Positions 8,453-20,350 of a stretch of DNA of 64,000 nt are shown one piece after another; the first letter of the stretch is position 1, and each line of letters begins with the position of its first letter. Below the pieces are notes generated by a model. The model ran no database searches and was not told the origin of the DNA. It saw nothing but the letters and a program-made list of their open reading frames with translations. Origin of the DNA: Apostichopus japonicus (lineage: Eukaryota > Echinodermata > Holothuroidea > Aspidochirotida > Stichopodidae). A program made the translations under genes and the position numbers. The stretch is from positions 2,971,501 to 3,035,500 of the forward strand of contig NC_092576.1 of the NCBI RefSeq assembly GCF_037975245.1, written 5' to 3'.

Positions 8453-11446
8453 ATGACACTAGATCTTGGATTACGCCGTATGTTTTCCTGGGTGTTCATA
8501 TTAGCCGACATAAGGACTCCAATCATTGGGGCAGATTTTCTTGCTAACTTTTCTATTTTGGTAGATGTCAGGAACAAGAAGCTAATAGATTCACAGACTA
8601 CTTTACATGTCAACGGAAGTGGATCGAAAGCAAACCCACTTAGCCCAAGAGTCAACATAGCTAATAGTCAAGCGTACGTCACGAAGTTACTTCATGAATT
8701 CCAAGGTATCACAAAGCCGGACTACCAGGAAACTGCATTAAAACATAATGTCACTCACAGCATCATCACCAAAGGTCATCCTGTCACCGCAAGGCCACGT
8801 AGGCTCCATGCAGATAAACTGCAAACAGCAAAAGATGAGTTCAATCACATGTTGCAACTCGGCATCATACGCCCGTCCACCAGTAATTGGGCGTCGCCAC
8901 TACACCTTGTCCCGAAGAAATCTGGAGACTGGCGCCCTTGCGGCGATTACAGGGCTCTTAATAACATTACGGTGCCCGACCAATATCCAATACCACACTT
9001 ACAGGATTTCTCAAACGTACTGGCAGGGAAACAGATATTTTCAACCATTGACCTCGTCCGTGCTTATCACCAAATACCAATCCAACCAGAAGACATACCA
9101 AAAACCGCAATCACAACCCCTTTCGGCCTCTATGAGTTCGTCCGCATGCCTTTTGGCCTCAGGAACGCGGCTCAAACCTTTCAGAGGTTCATTGACCAAG
9201 TTTTAAGGGGATTACCCTTTGTATTCACCTACATCGACGACCTACTCATAGCAAGCAATACCAAAGAGGAACATGAGCAACACCTGCGTGCAATTTTTGA
9301 AAGACTCCAAGACCACGGCGTTGTAATCAACCCCACGAAATGTGTTTTCGGAGCAGATTCAGTAGATTTCTTGGGACATCATGTGACTTCCCAAGGCATC
9401 AGTGCCCTCCCAGAGAAGGTTACAGCAATTCAAGCCTTCACAGAACCAACGACTCTCAAGCAACTAAGAGAATTCTTGGGCATGTTCAATTTTTACCGAC
9501 GCTTTGTACCTCATTGTGCAGACCTATTGTTACCATTAACAGACATGCTAAAAGGGGAAAGGAAAAATGCAAAAATCACATTAAATGATGCTCAACAAAA
9601 AGCATTCAGTCAGGCTAAAGAGACCTTAGCAAAGACAACCTTGTTAACACATCCCCGAGCTGATGCACCAATCCATGTGTCAACCGACGCATCGGATTTC
9701 GCTGTCGGAGGTGTCCTTCATCAAACTATTGAGGGTCAACAACAACCAATCGCTTCCTTCTCAAAGAAGCTGCAACCTGCAGAAACAAGGTACAGCACTT
9801 TTAGCAGAGAACTCCTTGCAATTTATCTCACAATTCGCCACTTCCGCCACTACCTGGAAGGACGTACCTTTTTCGTCCTAACGGATCACAAACCCTTAAC
9901 GTTTGCGTTGCAAGCTAAGCCTGACAAACATTCGCCAAGGGAAATCAGACAACTAGACTTCATTTCGCAATATACAACTGATATCAGACACATCAAAGGC
10001 ACCGAAAACCTCGTAGCAGACGCACTTTCGAGGTCACGATTGGAACATATTTCAACATCATCAATACCAACCACTGTTGTCGACACCGATAACATAGCGT
10101 TAACTCAAACGACGGATGACGAGCTGGAAAGCTTACGAAAATCATCGTCGTTACAATTTTTAGATGTTCCAGTACCAATGACTGAGCGAACCATCGCATG
10201 TGACATTTCCACGGGCATTCCACGACCATATATTCCGCAATCATACCGCAGACAGGTATTCGATTCGGTCCACTCATTAGCACATCCAGGCACAAGGGCA
10301 ACTAGAACGCTAATCAAAAAACGATATGTCTGGCCATCCATGAATCACGATATCGCCAAATGGACACGGCAGTGTGCCAGGTGCCAACAGGTGAAAGTAC
10401 ACCGCCATACCAAACCAGTTTTGTCAACAATACCACCGGCGAACGCACGTTTCAAGCAACTGCATATAGACTTAGTAGGTCCATTACCACCTTCTAAGGG
10501 TTACATATACCTCCTGACCATTATGGACCGTTATACGCGATGGCCAGCGGCATTACCACTAACAGATGCTACCGCGAGCACTGTGGTCAACGCACTACTT
10601 CACCACTGGATTGCAAATTACGGAATCCCAGACACCATAACTACTGACCGTGGGGCACAATTTGAAGCCCATTTATTTCAACGCATCAGTGACCTTTTTG
10701 GATTCAGAAGAATTCGCACTACCTCCTACCATCCAGAGGCAAATGGTATGATAGAGCGGTTTCATCGCCGATTAAAAGAAGCCATAAAAGCAACAGACAA
10801 CCCGTCTGCTTGGTATGATTCCTTACCAATTATCATGTTAGCTCTACGGAACAACCCTAGAAGAGATACAGACTGCAGCCCAGCAGAACTACTCTACGGT
10901 GAACCACTAACAATGCCTTGTGATCTAATTACCGAACAGAAACCCCAAGGGTGTTTGGACCCTAGCGATTTTGTCGACAGGCTGCGACAGCAGATGTCAA
11001 GGTTACAGCCAATCCTAACAAGGCCAACTAAACGTGCAAGCTACCTACCAAAAGACATCAACAGCTGCTCACACGTGTGGATTCGCATCGACCGTGTGAG
11101 AAAACCACTCGAAGCACCCTACTCAGGACCTTATAAAGTTTTGAAACGAACGGAGCATTACTTCACACTCAAAATGAAAGACAAGGAAGACACCGTCAGC
11201 GTCAGTAGACTTAAACCAGCATATCTGGAAGACGACTTCCACACCATCAACCAACAACCAACGTGCTACGAGGCAGCACCAAACACCCCGAGTACTACAA
11301 CAAACAAACATCCAACACACACCAACAAAAATGCTACAACAAACAAACAAACGAAAGTTACATTTTCAATACCACAAAAACAAACTCGTTCAGGCAGAAA
11401 AGTCCACCGACCGACAAGGTTTATTCAAACATTGAATCCAGAATGA
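8453..11446 (+). CDS. pol: Pol polyprotein: protease end, reverse transcriptase, RNase H, integrase
   Basis: 997 residues from the first Met; the frame is open from 8378, so this Met is not the true start. The N-terminus holds the end of the protease (IIGADFL). Reverse transcriptase follows, with [25 protein letters not shown] and the catalytic YIDD at 260-263. RNase H is recognisable by [11 protein letters not shown] and the TDHKPL and ADALSR motifs. Integrase has a zinc finger H607-x3-H611-x29-C641-x2-C644 and the catalytic D673, D732, E768 (D,D35,E spacing). A GPY/F-like motif (YSGPYKVL) lies near 890, and the C-terminal tail is Thr/Asn/Lys-rich. All catalytic residues are present, so this part looks competent; the defect is upstream in the protease frame. 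There is no chromodomain that I can recognise. Confidence 0.95.
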   Translation: MTLDLGLRRMFSWVFILADIRTPIIGADFLANFSILVDVRNKKLIDSQTTLHVNGSGSKANPLSPRVNIANSQAYVTKLLHEFQGITKPDYQETALKHNVTHSIITKGHPVTARPRRLHADKLQTAKDEFNHMLQLGIIRPSTSNWASPLHLVPKKSGDWRPCGDYRALNNITVPDQYPIPHLQDFSNVLAGKQIFSTIDLVRAYHQIPIQPEDIPKTAITTPFGLYEFVRMPFGLRNAAQTFQRFIDQVLRGLPFVFTYIDDLLIASNTKEEHEQHLRAIFERLQDHGVVINPTKCVFGADSVDFLGHHVTSQGISALPEKVTAIQAFTEPTTLKQLREFLGMFNFYRRFVPHCADLLLPLTDMLKGERKNAKITLNDAQQKAFSQAKETLAKTTLLTHPRADAPIHVSTDASDFAVGGVLHQTIEGQQQPIASFSKKLQPAETRYSTFSRELLAIYLTIRHFRHYLEGRTFFVLTDHKPLTFALQAKPDKHSPREIRQLDFISQYTTDIRHIKGTENLVADALSRSRLEHISTSSIPTTVVDTDNIALTQTTDDELESLRKSSSLQFLDVPVPMTERTIACDISTGIPRPYIPQSYRRQVFDSVHSLAHPGTRATRTLIKKRYVWPSMNHDIAKWTRQCARCQQVKVHRHTKPVLSTIPPANARFKQLHIDLVGPLPPSKGYIYLLTIMDRYTRWPAALPLTDATASTVVNALLHHWIANYGIPDTITTDRGAQFEAHLFQRISDLFGFRRIRTTSYHPEANGMIERFHRRLKEAIKATDNPSAWYDSLPIIMLALRNNPRRDTDCSPAELLYGEPLTMPCDLITEQKPQGCLDPSDFVDRLRQQMSRLQPILTRPTKRASYLPKDINSCSHVWIRIDRVRKPLEAPYSGPYKVLKRTEHYFTLKMKDKEDTVSVSRLKPAYLEDDFHTINQQPTCYEAAPNTPSTTTNKHPTHTNKNATTNKQTKVTFSIPQKQTRSGRKVHRPTRFIQTLNPE

Positions 11447-11503
11447 ACAGGAAAGGCATTTTAGACTACAATATCGATTTTCATGTTTTTCAACCCTCAA
11501 TCT

Positions 11504-11511
11504 GGAGGGGG
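11504..11511 (+). other. Polypurine tract
   Basis: GGAGGGGG four bases before the TG of the 3' LTR, the normal position for plus-strand priming. Confidence 0.7.
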
Positions 11512-11515
11512 CTAA

Positions 11516-12173
11516 TGTAGAGTCAACAGCATTGCCGGATTTCTGGATAGCGCCATCTTTTTTTTCCCCTGGACAACGGGTTACGAAAGAGAAAAACAAC
11601 ACGTTTTTCGGTGTAGAAAATAGTGTATTTAAAAAGCGTACTTACGTGCTCCATTATTAACCAATCATTACGGAAGTTTGATTAGGACTTACCTAAAAAT
11701 CGCAAGGAACATTATATATCGTATCTACCAGTGTTATATTACATATTTTATCGTTTATTTGTGAAGAGAAGTTCCACATCTTTACGAACTTCGGCTAAGT
11801 AGCCTACCAATTAAATCGCGTTACCTATCAGCATTAGGCTGCTGTGTAAGGCCTATACTTCATTCCATTTCTCCGCGGACCGCGATATTTATTTGTGTTG
11901 AGGATAGAATCATCCAGTTCATCACTATTCACCTTTATGTTGGATGCCACGAGCCCGTGAACTTATTCTATTATTATACATCCAGTTCGGATTCCGGCAT
12001 ATATATATTTATATTTCATCTTAAGGAATTACGTTTCACCAGCAGTGTAATTCTGTCTGTCGCCCTCACTCCTGTCGTGAATACGACTTACGTGCCGGCG
12101 AAGCAGATTCCAGACTCCCCAACATAAGGAATAGGTAAGAACTTTTATTATAGTATTTAAAACCGCCTCAACA
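11516..12173 (+). repeat. 3' LTR
   Basis: 658 bp, TG...CA, about 99.4% identical to the 5' LTR. TATC follows directly and matches the four bases before the 5' LTR. Confidence 0.95.
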
Positions 12174-12800
12174 TATCTACCCTGTAGAGCATAGATATTC
12201 TACAATGTTGATGTGAAACTACTGCTCAGTACCTTGTTTTTAACTCGAGATATGGTTGTTTGAAACGTTTTCTTCTTTCCAGTAACCCTTCCTTATTGAA
12301 TGCAGTTGATCACAGTAGGTGATCTGTGTTGTCATCAATGAGGTACGCAGATATTTCATACAATTCGGTCGTATTTACTACTTCACGTGAATACGCAACG
12401 TTTTCATTTCTTTGCACACATGAACGATGACTTCCTTTACACATGTATTCCCTACTCCAGGTTTATTTTTCTGGTGTTTAATATTTGTCTATAGTATAAT
12501 AAAGGAGTTTTCCAAAGATTTTCTAGTTTACGCATGACTCCATACATAAACGATTCCGTGACAATGACGGCTTCAACCCTGTAGTTCCCATTCCAAGGCT
12601 TCAACGCGTGTAGTTCCCATTCCAAGGTTATTTTTTTCCCGGTGTTTAGCTTTTTTCTTTACTATTAAGAGTTTTCATAAGACTTCTATTTAACGCATGA
12701 CCCCCTGGAACTATGTAAGGAGACCGACAACCCAATCAAGGTTATTGTTTGAAATAGCGTTATGTTGTTGTGCTTCCATTGAATAAACAGATAACAACAT
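12174..12800. other. No gene recognised
   Basis: Flank of the retrotransposon. A phrase TAGTTCCCATTCCAAGG occurs twice close together near 12,580-12,630. Nothing else stands out. Confidence 0.5.
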
Positions 12801-12806
12801 ACTGAA

Positions 12807-13439
12807 TATATATATATGTAGATAGATAGATATATAGATAGATAGACACATGCATACATAACTAGCTAGCTAGCTAGACACATGCATACATAACTAGCTA
12901 GCTAGCTAGCTAGCTAAAAAGATAGATGGATGGATGGATGGATGGATGGATGGATGGATGGATGGATGGATGGATGGATGGATGGATGGATGGATGGATG
13001 GATGGATGGATGGATGGATGGATGGATGGATGGATGGATGGATGGATGGATGGATGGATGGATGGATGGATGGATGGATGGATGGATGGATGGATGGATG
13101 GATGGATGGATGGATGGATGGATGGATGGATGGATGGATGGATGGATGGATGGATGGATGGATGGATGGATGGATGGATGGATGGATGGATGGATGGATG
13201 GATGGATGGATGGATGGATGGATGGATGGATGGATGGATGGATGGATGGATGGATGGATGGATGGATGGATGGATGGATGGATGGATGGATGGATGGATG
13301 GATGGATGGATGGATGGATGGATGGATGGATGGATGGATGGATGGATGGATGGATGGATGGATGGATGGATGGATGGATGGATGGATGGATGGATGGATG
13401 GATGGATGGATGGATGGATGGATGGATGGATGGATGGAT
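12807..13439. repeat. GATA/CTAG runs and a pure (GATG)n microsatellite
   Basis: Short TATA, GATA and CTAG runs (12,807-12,924) lead into about 128 uninterrupted GATG units (12,925-13,439). The tetramer encodes Met-Asp-Gly-Trp in every frame, so long open frames appear in all three; they are artefacts. Confidence 0.98.
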
Positions 13440-14329
13440 AGGTAATATCTTTATTAGTTCACCTCGTCATTTAAACAGAATGAGGTGTGAGTCAACAAAA
13501 ATATACCTGAATAGTAGCCTAGTGTTAGGATTGCAGTACATTCTATGCTTGTATCTGTTGCGCGAGTAGCTACAGTAGACTGGAGTAACGCTATTTATCT
13601 ATACTGAATCGGTGTAACAGTGGGACTGTCGGTACATTTAATTAGAGCTGTGTGTAAATGAGGAAACAGGTGGTGTAAGTCACTGACGGAAATTGATGAC
13701 AATGGGTGTAACTCGTATAAAAATGATGAATTAATCACTCAAATTAATTGTGACCGCGAAGACTACAATACCTAGACCAAGGTTAATTAATTTAAGAGTT
13801 AGCCTAACCATACCTAAGGATTTTTGCCAATGTTTAATGTCATAGTGCCACTTGGGATGGTGGGGGGGGGGGCGATATAATGTATCTTTTGGTGTCCTGT
13901 CTCCTTTTCAATGTGAATGTAAATAGTTCAATAAACAAATACCAGCTTTATGACAAATTAAAACATGCAAACGCCAGCTCGTTTCCACTTAAGACTTCCT
14001 CCAGTCTTCAATTTCATGTATAAATAAGCGTTAAAAATGTAACATCTCCCTAAAGAATTACGGTTTCTCTTAGCTGTTGGCGGCTTTGCTCATCACGAGC
14101 ATTACTCTAGCCTTAAAACTACCTTTTTTCTAGCTAAGTAATGCCTAGTTACATAGTTGAAGGTCACATACTTTAACATGAAACTTTGGAAGGTACTAGC
14201 ATAGTTTATACTTAAGTAGTTATTTTGCTACAAAGGACGAAGAAGTGGGGGGGGGGGGGGCGATTAGACCGAATTACTAGAAAATCTGTATAGCAACTCT
14301 TAATACTGTCTTGCCAAATCAATTAATGA

Positions 14330-15310
14330 AGGATCTTTTACGATTTATCAAAAAAAAATTGCTTCTTCATTGGCTGACACAATTTCTTCAAGGATGGCCC
14401 AGACAAGTAAGGTTGGATAAAGGGTTATCGGAAATATTGGAAATAAAGGTTGGTGTGCCTTGGGGGGGGGGGGGTTGTCCATCATAGGCTATATTATTTA
14501 CTATATATACTGATGAAATTAGGTCAAACTCACACATTTCTATAACAAAATATGCCGATGATACTGCTGTATCATGTACAATTCATAAGAGCTCTGTTGA
14601 AACTGACCAATGAAATTTTCATTGTTCTGTAAATGACATAATTCCAACATGTGACCGCAAGACTTCATTGCGTAACTCCCCCCCCCCCCAAAAAAAAAAA
14701 ATATAGAGGAAATTCGTTTTTGAAAATAAACCATAAAACATGAAGGTCTCATTCTATCAAGGTCGCAACGTATTATTATTATTATTATTATTGAGGGATC
14801 TGATGTGGCTAGAACCTCCAAAACTAAGTACTGGGAGTATACAGCGACGACAGTTTGACCTTTTCTTGCAAAGCATCATTGAAGGTATTAAAAAAGTATA
14901 TTATATAGTATCTAGTGTGGATTACGTTGTGTCTTACTTTAAACAAAATGCTAATGAAAATGTTTTCAATACTATTCAACCTGGCACATGTGATCTATGC
15001 AGTTCCTGTCTGGTACCATTTTACATAAGCAAAGAAAAGAAGAATGAAGTTTATGATATACACATCAGCTATATTAATTTAGAATACAATATACTTTTAG
15101 AAAAAGTAAATGCTGCTGAAAGACCTGAGTTTACAAGAATAGCTAATGAGATTTACAGTGATCAGAATAACCCTTTGTATACTGTAATAAAAAGTCACCT
15201 GCACAAATCGTGCAGAAATCTAAGAAATCCACACAAAATACCGAACGTAAGTTTACAGCAACTCATTTATTTACCGTGCTGCTTTATACATTCCATTCGA
15301 GCACTTAGAA
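14330..15310 (+). pseudogene. LINE (non-LTR retrotransposon) remnant
   Basis: Coding debris of a LINE reverse transcriptase. Around 14,370-14,465 reads HWLTQFLQGWPRQVRL...KVGVPWG, the RT segment before the active site. At about 14,535-14,575 reads TKYADDTAVSC, with the catalytic YADD. Between them a long G run and a frame change break the protein. Downstream, an open stretch (roughly 14,770-15,310) carries the typical LINE C-terminus: PEFTRIANEIYSDQNNPLY and SCRNLRNPHKIP. The Met-plus-leucine start near 14,740 comes from an ATT microsatellite and is not real. Missing segments and stops make it dead. The clade is uncertain. Confidence 0.7.
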
Positions 15311-15711
15311 TGTTTGTTGTAGTCTGTTTGTTATATCGTTTTATGTATTTACTTTTGTATGTGTAGATGTATTTTATATGATATCCTATCATCTTGACAA
15401 TTTCTCCCTTTTTATATTAGTTATTGTTGGACTGTTTGGTATCCTATCATCTTAAAAAAAAACTTTTATATGAGTTATTCTTCTTGTTGAGGTATTATAT
15501 GACTCCTCTCTATAAATTTTATATGTATACTGGAAGGAAAAAAAAAGAAGGAACAACATACTACAGTACAACTTGAAAACACTTGAACAATGGCACAGTT
15601 GTTTCCTTCTTTAAATCTGAGGATTCACACGAGGTTTGGTTGGATATTATGAATGTGCCTGTGAGCGTAAGTATACTGGAAGGAAATAAAACGAAGGAAC
15701 AACATACTACA

Positions 15712-16519
15712 CAGGGGCGTATGCAGGATTTTCTAACCCCGGGGGCGCGAATTTCTATCTAAGCGGAGCGCCACCATCAGTTGGCGCGCAGCGTACAAGA
15801 AAATTTCGGGTTTGATACCCCCCAGATCACCGGAAATGGCACTTCTCGGGCTTGAAATGACCAACCAAATGTACACTTTTGCCTGAGAACCAAGAATTTC
15901 CGAATAGTTTTTTTTTTCCATCCATAACCTTTTTCAAGATTGTCACCGGTCACACATCATGTTCGACCTCATCGCATCTCCTGTGGTTCATTGTTTTTGT
16001 AGGTGATTCTACGTCGCGGCCCACAATACCCGTCAGCCCCACTTTTCAAGGTTTTAAGCCCATTATTTGTTCAGAATTTAAAATTCACAATTCTCGTGAA
16101 TAAATTCACTTCAAAAAATACCCATAATGTTGCACAAAATTTCATCTATGGACACCAATATAGAAAAACCTCCTTCAACCCCTAACAGACCGGTCAAAAT
16201 TGCACGAGTAGAGGGAAGTATGATGAAGAATGGTGGTCAGGGAATTTTCAAAAATTCAGACACAGTTAATTTATTGGTGTACAAGTATTAAACCTCTTAT
16301 AACGGCTACTATAAAACTTCGTTGAAGGAAATTAAAATATACCAGATATTTCCGGAACCGAACACTACGCACATCTACAGTTTTGAGGCTGTTTATCCCG
16401 GAACGCCATTTTCATGTTCACTGATATCATGTGATATCTGCAGTTTGCTTTTAAAAATCGAATAACTGAAATGAGACTGAAATAAATGACTATTATCTGT
16501 TTATTGTGCAATGCTCTAC
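15712..16519 (+). mobile_element. Family A hAT-like non-autonomous element, copy 1
   Basis: Begins CAGGGGCGTATGCAGG and carries the shared module CTATCTAAGCGGAGCGCCACC...TTGGCGCGC at 15,755-15,796. Other copies lie inverted at 42,637-43,436 and 28,540-29,796. No transposase frame is present. It directly abuts family B at 16,520, as in the 42-43 kb copy. Confidence 0.75.
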
Positions 16520-16942
16520 CAGTGCGTAACGATGGGCCTGGGGGGGGGGGGCTCCTGGCCCAAAAATCCCCCTACCAGGAGGCCTAGCAAGGGCGTCCGC
16601 AGAAATGTAGTACGAGGGAGGGGGGGGGGGGGGGTCAGTAGGTCATATAGGTGTAACACACTACTTGATACTATCTAAGCGGAGCGCCACCATCAGTTGG
16701 CGCGGAGCGTACGACGATTTCTTTGCCAAAAAATATTCCTAGATCGTCGGAAAAGACACTTTCCGTTCAAGTTGCATTGACACATCGGTTATTTTGAGAT
16801 CTCATGTCTTAGGATTTTGACTTTCAATAATGTCAGTAATGCATTATGGGTCAGTATGCAATGAACATAACTAGAGAACTGTTGGTTAGAAGAAATCATT
16901 GAAATGTCAAATGCTTAATTTTTTTTTTTTTTAATTTTCCAG
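16520..16942 (+). mobile_element. Family B non-autonomous element, copy 1
   Basis: Starts CAGTGCGTAACGATGGGCCT; the copy at 42,252-42,636 starts CAGTGGCGTAACGATG on the other strand. It carries the shared CTATCTAAGCGGAGCGCC module at 16,671-16,712 and two long G runs. It ends near AATTTTCCAGG, matching the other copy. Confidence 0.7.
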
Positions 16943-17160
16943 GGGTGGGCGTAGTTTTCATGCAGATGGGAACAATCTCAAGAAGCGGTGGGTGCGTCTT
17001 TTTCTCCTTTTTTCTTTTTCTTCTTTTTCTTTTCCCTTCCTTCCTCTCCTTCCTCCTCTTTCCCCCCTCTTTTTTCCTTTTTTCTCCTCTTTTTTTTCCT
17101 CTCCTCTTTTTCTATACCCGGGGGGCGCGCGCCCCCAACGCCCCCCTGGATACGCGCCTG
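16938..17160 (+). mobile_element. Family C repeat with polypyrimidine tract, copy 1
   Basis: Begins near GGGCGTAGTTTTCATGCAGA, has AACAATCTCAAGAAG, then a ~120-bp C/T tract, and ends in GGGGGGCGCGCGCCCCC...GGATACGCGCCTG. The same end occurs inverted at 25,891 and 41,346; the front part recurs inverted at 28,217-28,275. Open frames through it (Phe/Ser-rich or Glu/Lys-rich) are composition artefacts. Confidence 0.7.
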
Positions 17161-17477
17161 CTATAGTACAACTTGGAAACACTTGAACAATGGCACATTT
17201 GTTGGGTTGGATATTATGAATGTGCCTGTGAGGGTAATAAAATTTCACATTCCGTTTAAGGGGATAGTATAGTGGAAAAGCTTCCCAAAGCGTTTGAAGG
17301 ATACTTAGAAATTATTGTCAGAGACATTTCACGTATTACACTAACTTGAAAATGAAGAATTGCACACAATTTTTCGTAGTCTGTGTGCTTTATAAGAGCT
17401 CCGACTTAACAGATTATGCCATTAGAACTATTATTATTGCAACTGCATGTGTTCACATTTCATCATATACCTTAACT

Positions 17478-17928
17478 ATTTTATACATTGTAGAAAATGG
17501 TTGGGGTTCTTTAAAATAAATAGGACCAATATATCACCCTTTCAGCAGCCGGCTCTCCTTGCCCTCGCTACCTCAACATCTCTCTATCCGACACCCTCCA
17601 TTTCACCCAAGAAAAACATACTAAAACACTTACATCCGCCTATAACCCATACAAATTCCGTGTCTATTTTATACATTGCAACAAAACGTGGGCGTTCTTT
17701 TTAAAAATTAATAAGACCAATATACCACCATTTAAACAGCCGGCTCTCCTTGCCCTATATACCACCTCCCCTCGTCATATCCGACTCCATCCATGCCACT
17801 CAAGAAAAACATACTAAAACACGTATGTTGATACCTGCGTATAACCCATTCCTTGTCTATTTTATACATTAAAGTAAACCGTGGACGTTCTTTTTAATAT
17901 TAATCAGACCAATGTACCACCCCTTCGA
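17478..17928. repeat. Tandem repeat, ~190-bp unit, 2.4 copies
   Basis: TTTTATACATT starts units at 17,478, 17,667 and 17,860. Each continues with a GTTCTTT stretch and GACCAATAT; the two full copies share GCCGGCTCTCCTTGCCCT and AAGAAAAACATACTAAAACA. The third is partial. Confidence 0.85.
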
Positions 17929-19700
17929 TTATTTTCTTCTTTCGTTAGGTTATTCAACCTACCCCCTTCCTCTCCGCATGTGACAGTGAACATTCACGTT
18001 GTACCCTATGGCTACTACACACAAAAGTGACGAATACAAGTCTGTGACAGGACGAAACTTCAAAATTTAGTTCTAGCATTGTGACGAATGTGTGACGAAT
18101 GTCTTAAATTAACTGAAAATGACATGACATAACGACGAATACACTAAATTTACTACTTTGTAAGAAATTTTTAGATCAGCAACAAACATGAGAACTCAAA
18201 GTTATATTTGTTATATTTAAAATATTGACAACTTTCGGTACAAAAGATCCTTTTTGTAATTACGCTTTACTAAAGTCAAAATATACAAATCTTAGAGCGC
18301 GTTTTCTCAAAACTCACATTTTGAACATTCGTCACTGCGCCAGAACGGGGACGAAATGTAGCGAATACAGAGACTTATTGAATGTGAAAGGAAGTGTATC
18401 TAGAAACCCTTGTGGGCTTTTCTAGTGATATCCTCCCTGTACATGATGTAGTGTTAGTTCTATGAGTTTGGCTGTGTTGCCAATCTATGTTTAACACACA
18501 CACACAAAAAAAAATTCTGTAGAATACCAGCAGCCAGGACGCTTACGCTTAGACGGAATTTTACAGCAGTTTGTGAAAAACGGTGCAAAAAAAAAATACG
18601 CAGTGAACTTTCGTCGTTATTTTCGGTTCAATACCAACTCTAATGCAAAGGTTTCTTCTGTTATAGGGATGAATTTCTCTTACTTTTTCCTTTGTTAATT
18701 TGTCATTCATCGATAAGCATACCATTGCATTCAGAGGCTAACGGGTACTTTTCTTAAGAAAGGTGCCCAAGGAAGAATATGGTTACGAAAAACAAGCAAC
18801 TGACTGATCCGCTCTCAACCCCAGTTCGCTTGCATCGAGACTGTGATTGTGTGATCATTGTCAGGTGTGTATCACGATTCCCTACAAGATGAACATCATG
18901 CTACACATGTTACTTTTCATGAAAAGTCACCCAGGGAGGAACCTGGCCACTATAAACCAAGCAATGCACCAACTGATCCGCTCTTAACCACAGTCCGATT
19001 TCGTCGCGACTTTGTCTCTGTGATCTCGCTGGCGTGCATACGAACGCGCGCGATTGCAAACGTTACTGAGACTTCGGCATCGAAACCAAAAACGATCTAA
19101 AGCATTTTAGTAAATGGTACATTCTGATCGTGTCAAAGCTTCAAAGCAATAATGGAGATGTAGAATTGGTAATGATGTATTCCTAGAGCCCAAATCCGTC
19201 ACCAATTTGTACAATTCATAACAGTGCCCTCTATCACAATGACTACCATTTTAATCCACATCCCTAGTACACTCTGTAGTTTATATAGATGTGTTCATAT
19301 GCTTGCTTTAGATATACCATAACTGCGGTGTTATATCCACGTTAGCATACCATAAATGAGTTTAAAACTAATACTCTAAAATGATAATTAGGTGTAAAAC
19401 ATCAAAAGCAACAGAATGTATTCTTTTTCTTTCTTTAGAAGTGTGAATTTGATGAGACGATGTATCACTTGTTTGTATAGTTTGACTTCCTTCGATATTT
19501 TGCTTCCTCAAGAAAAAATTCAAAGACAACGTTTATAGTCAGTGTGTTGTTTTATATTGTAAAAAATTTATGTTGTTATTTGAATACTAAATCTAAAAGT
19601 AATTGGACTGCAAAGTTAATGGAAAAGTGCTCGGAGTTCATTCATTGTCCTAAAAAATACAATCATCATTACACGTTAGTTACACAGTACTGAGAACTTC
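17929..19700. other. No gene recognised; minor local repeats
   Basis: TGACGAA occurs repeatedly near 18,030-18,140. A phrase with CTGATCCGCTCT...CAGT recurs near 18,805 and 18,970, hinting at an old duplication. No coding signal that I trust. Confidence 0.5.
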
Positions 19701-19702
<2 letters not shown>

Positions 19703-19765
<63 letters not shown>

Positions 19766-19773
19766 CATATATA
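19703..19773. repeat. (TA)n microsatellite
   Basis: About 70 bp of alternating TA with a few ACATAT variants at the right end. Confidence 0.97.
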
Positions 19774-19993
19774 TAATATCCCGAATTATCTCCCGATTTA
19801 GGAAGGATATGATTGCGCCCTCAACCCAACCATAAAATTATACTATTCTTTTCAATGATGGAAATCCCGACCTATGATGCTATGGGATCAACCACGTTAG
19901 TATATATTTAAGAATTGTTACATACTGACTAAAGACAATCATACTTTCGATTGCTCTCTGACTAATATCTTCTCAATTATGGCGTTGGATACG

Positions 19994-20350
19994 GGAGTCC
20001 TAAGTGTACTTGTAAAAAACTTGCATCGTAATTATCGTCTTTATATTACAATATAAGTACATTTGTATCAGAAGAATTATCGGAAGGACGTTACGAACTT
20101 TAGAACATCAAACGTTCCGTAGTAATGTATCCAACATAAAGTAAAACAGTGCATTGAGGTGCATACGGTTTCACTATGGAATCCCCAAGTGTACTTGCAA
20201 ACAAGTTGCATCGTAGTTATCGTCTTTATATTACAATATAAGTACATTTGTATCAGAAGAATTATCGGAAGGACGATACGAACTTAAGAACATCGAACGT
20301 TCCGTAGTAATGTATCCAACATAAAGTAAAACAGTTCATTGAGATGCATA
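19994..20350. repeat. Tandem duplication, ~184-bp period
   Basis: Two copies of a segment containing AAGTGTACTTG, TATCGTCTTTATATTACAAT and CGTTCCGTAGTAATGTATCC, at about 19,994-20,177 and 20,178-20,350, roughly 90% alike. Confidence 0.9.

Larger units (their letters stand above)
5909..12173 (+). mobile_element. Ty3/gypsy LTR retrotransposon, CsRn1-like clade
   Basis: A nearly complete 6.27-kb element. Its order is LTR, primer site, SGNH-like ORF, gag, protease-RT-RNase H-integrase, polypurine tract, LTR. The LTRs start TG and end CA, and the insertion is flanked by TATC on both sides (5905-5908 and 12174-12177). The LTRs differ by 4 substitutions and 1 indel over ~658 bp, so it inserted recently. 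The Gag zinc motif is CHCC rather than CCHC, and the primer site fits tRNA-Trp; both are known traits of the CsRn1 clade (CsRn1, Kabuki). Integrase lies after RNase H, as in Ty3/gypsy. There is no envelope gene. A frame break in the protease probably makes this copy non-autonomous. Confidence 0.95.

Noticed and set aside
11263-11520. Possible third retrotransposon ORF (envelope) after pol
   Set aside because: Overlaps the end of pol in another frame, has no signal peptide or membrane segment, and ends at the LTR; no envelope is present.
12926-13569. Three overlapping open frames of Met-Asp-Gly-Trp repeats
   Set aside because: A pure GATG repeat has no stop in any frame; no start context or other coding signal.
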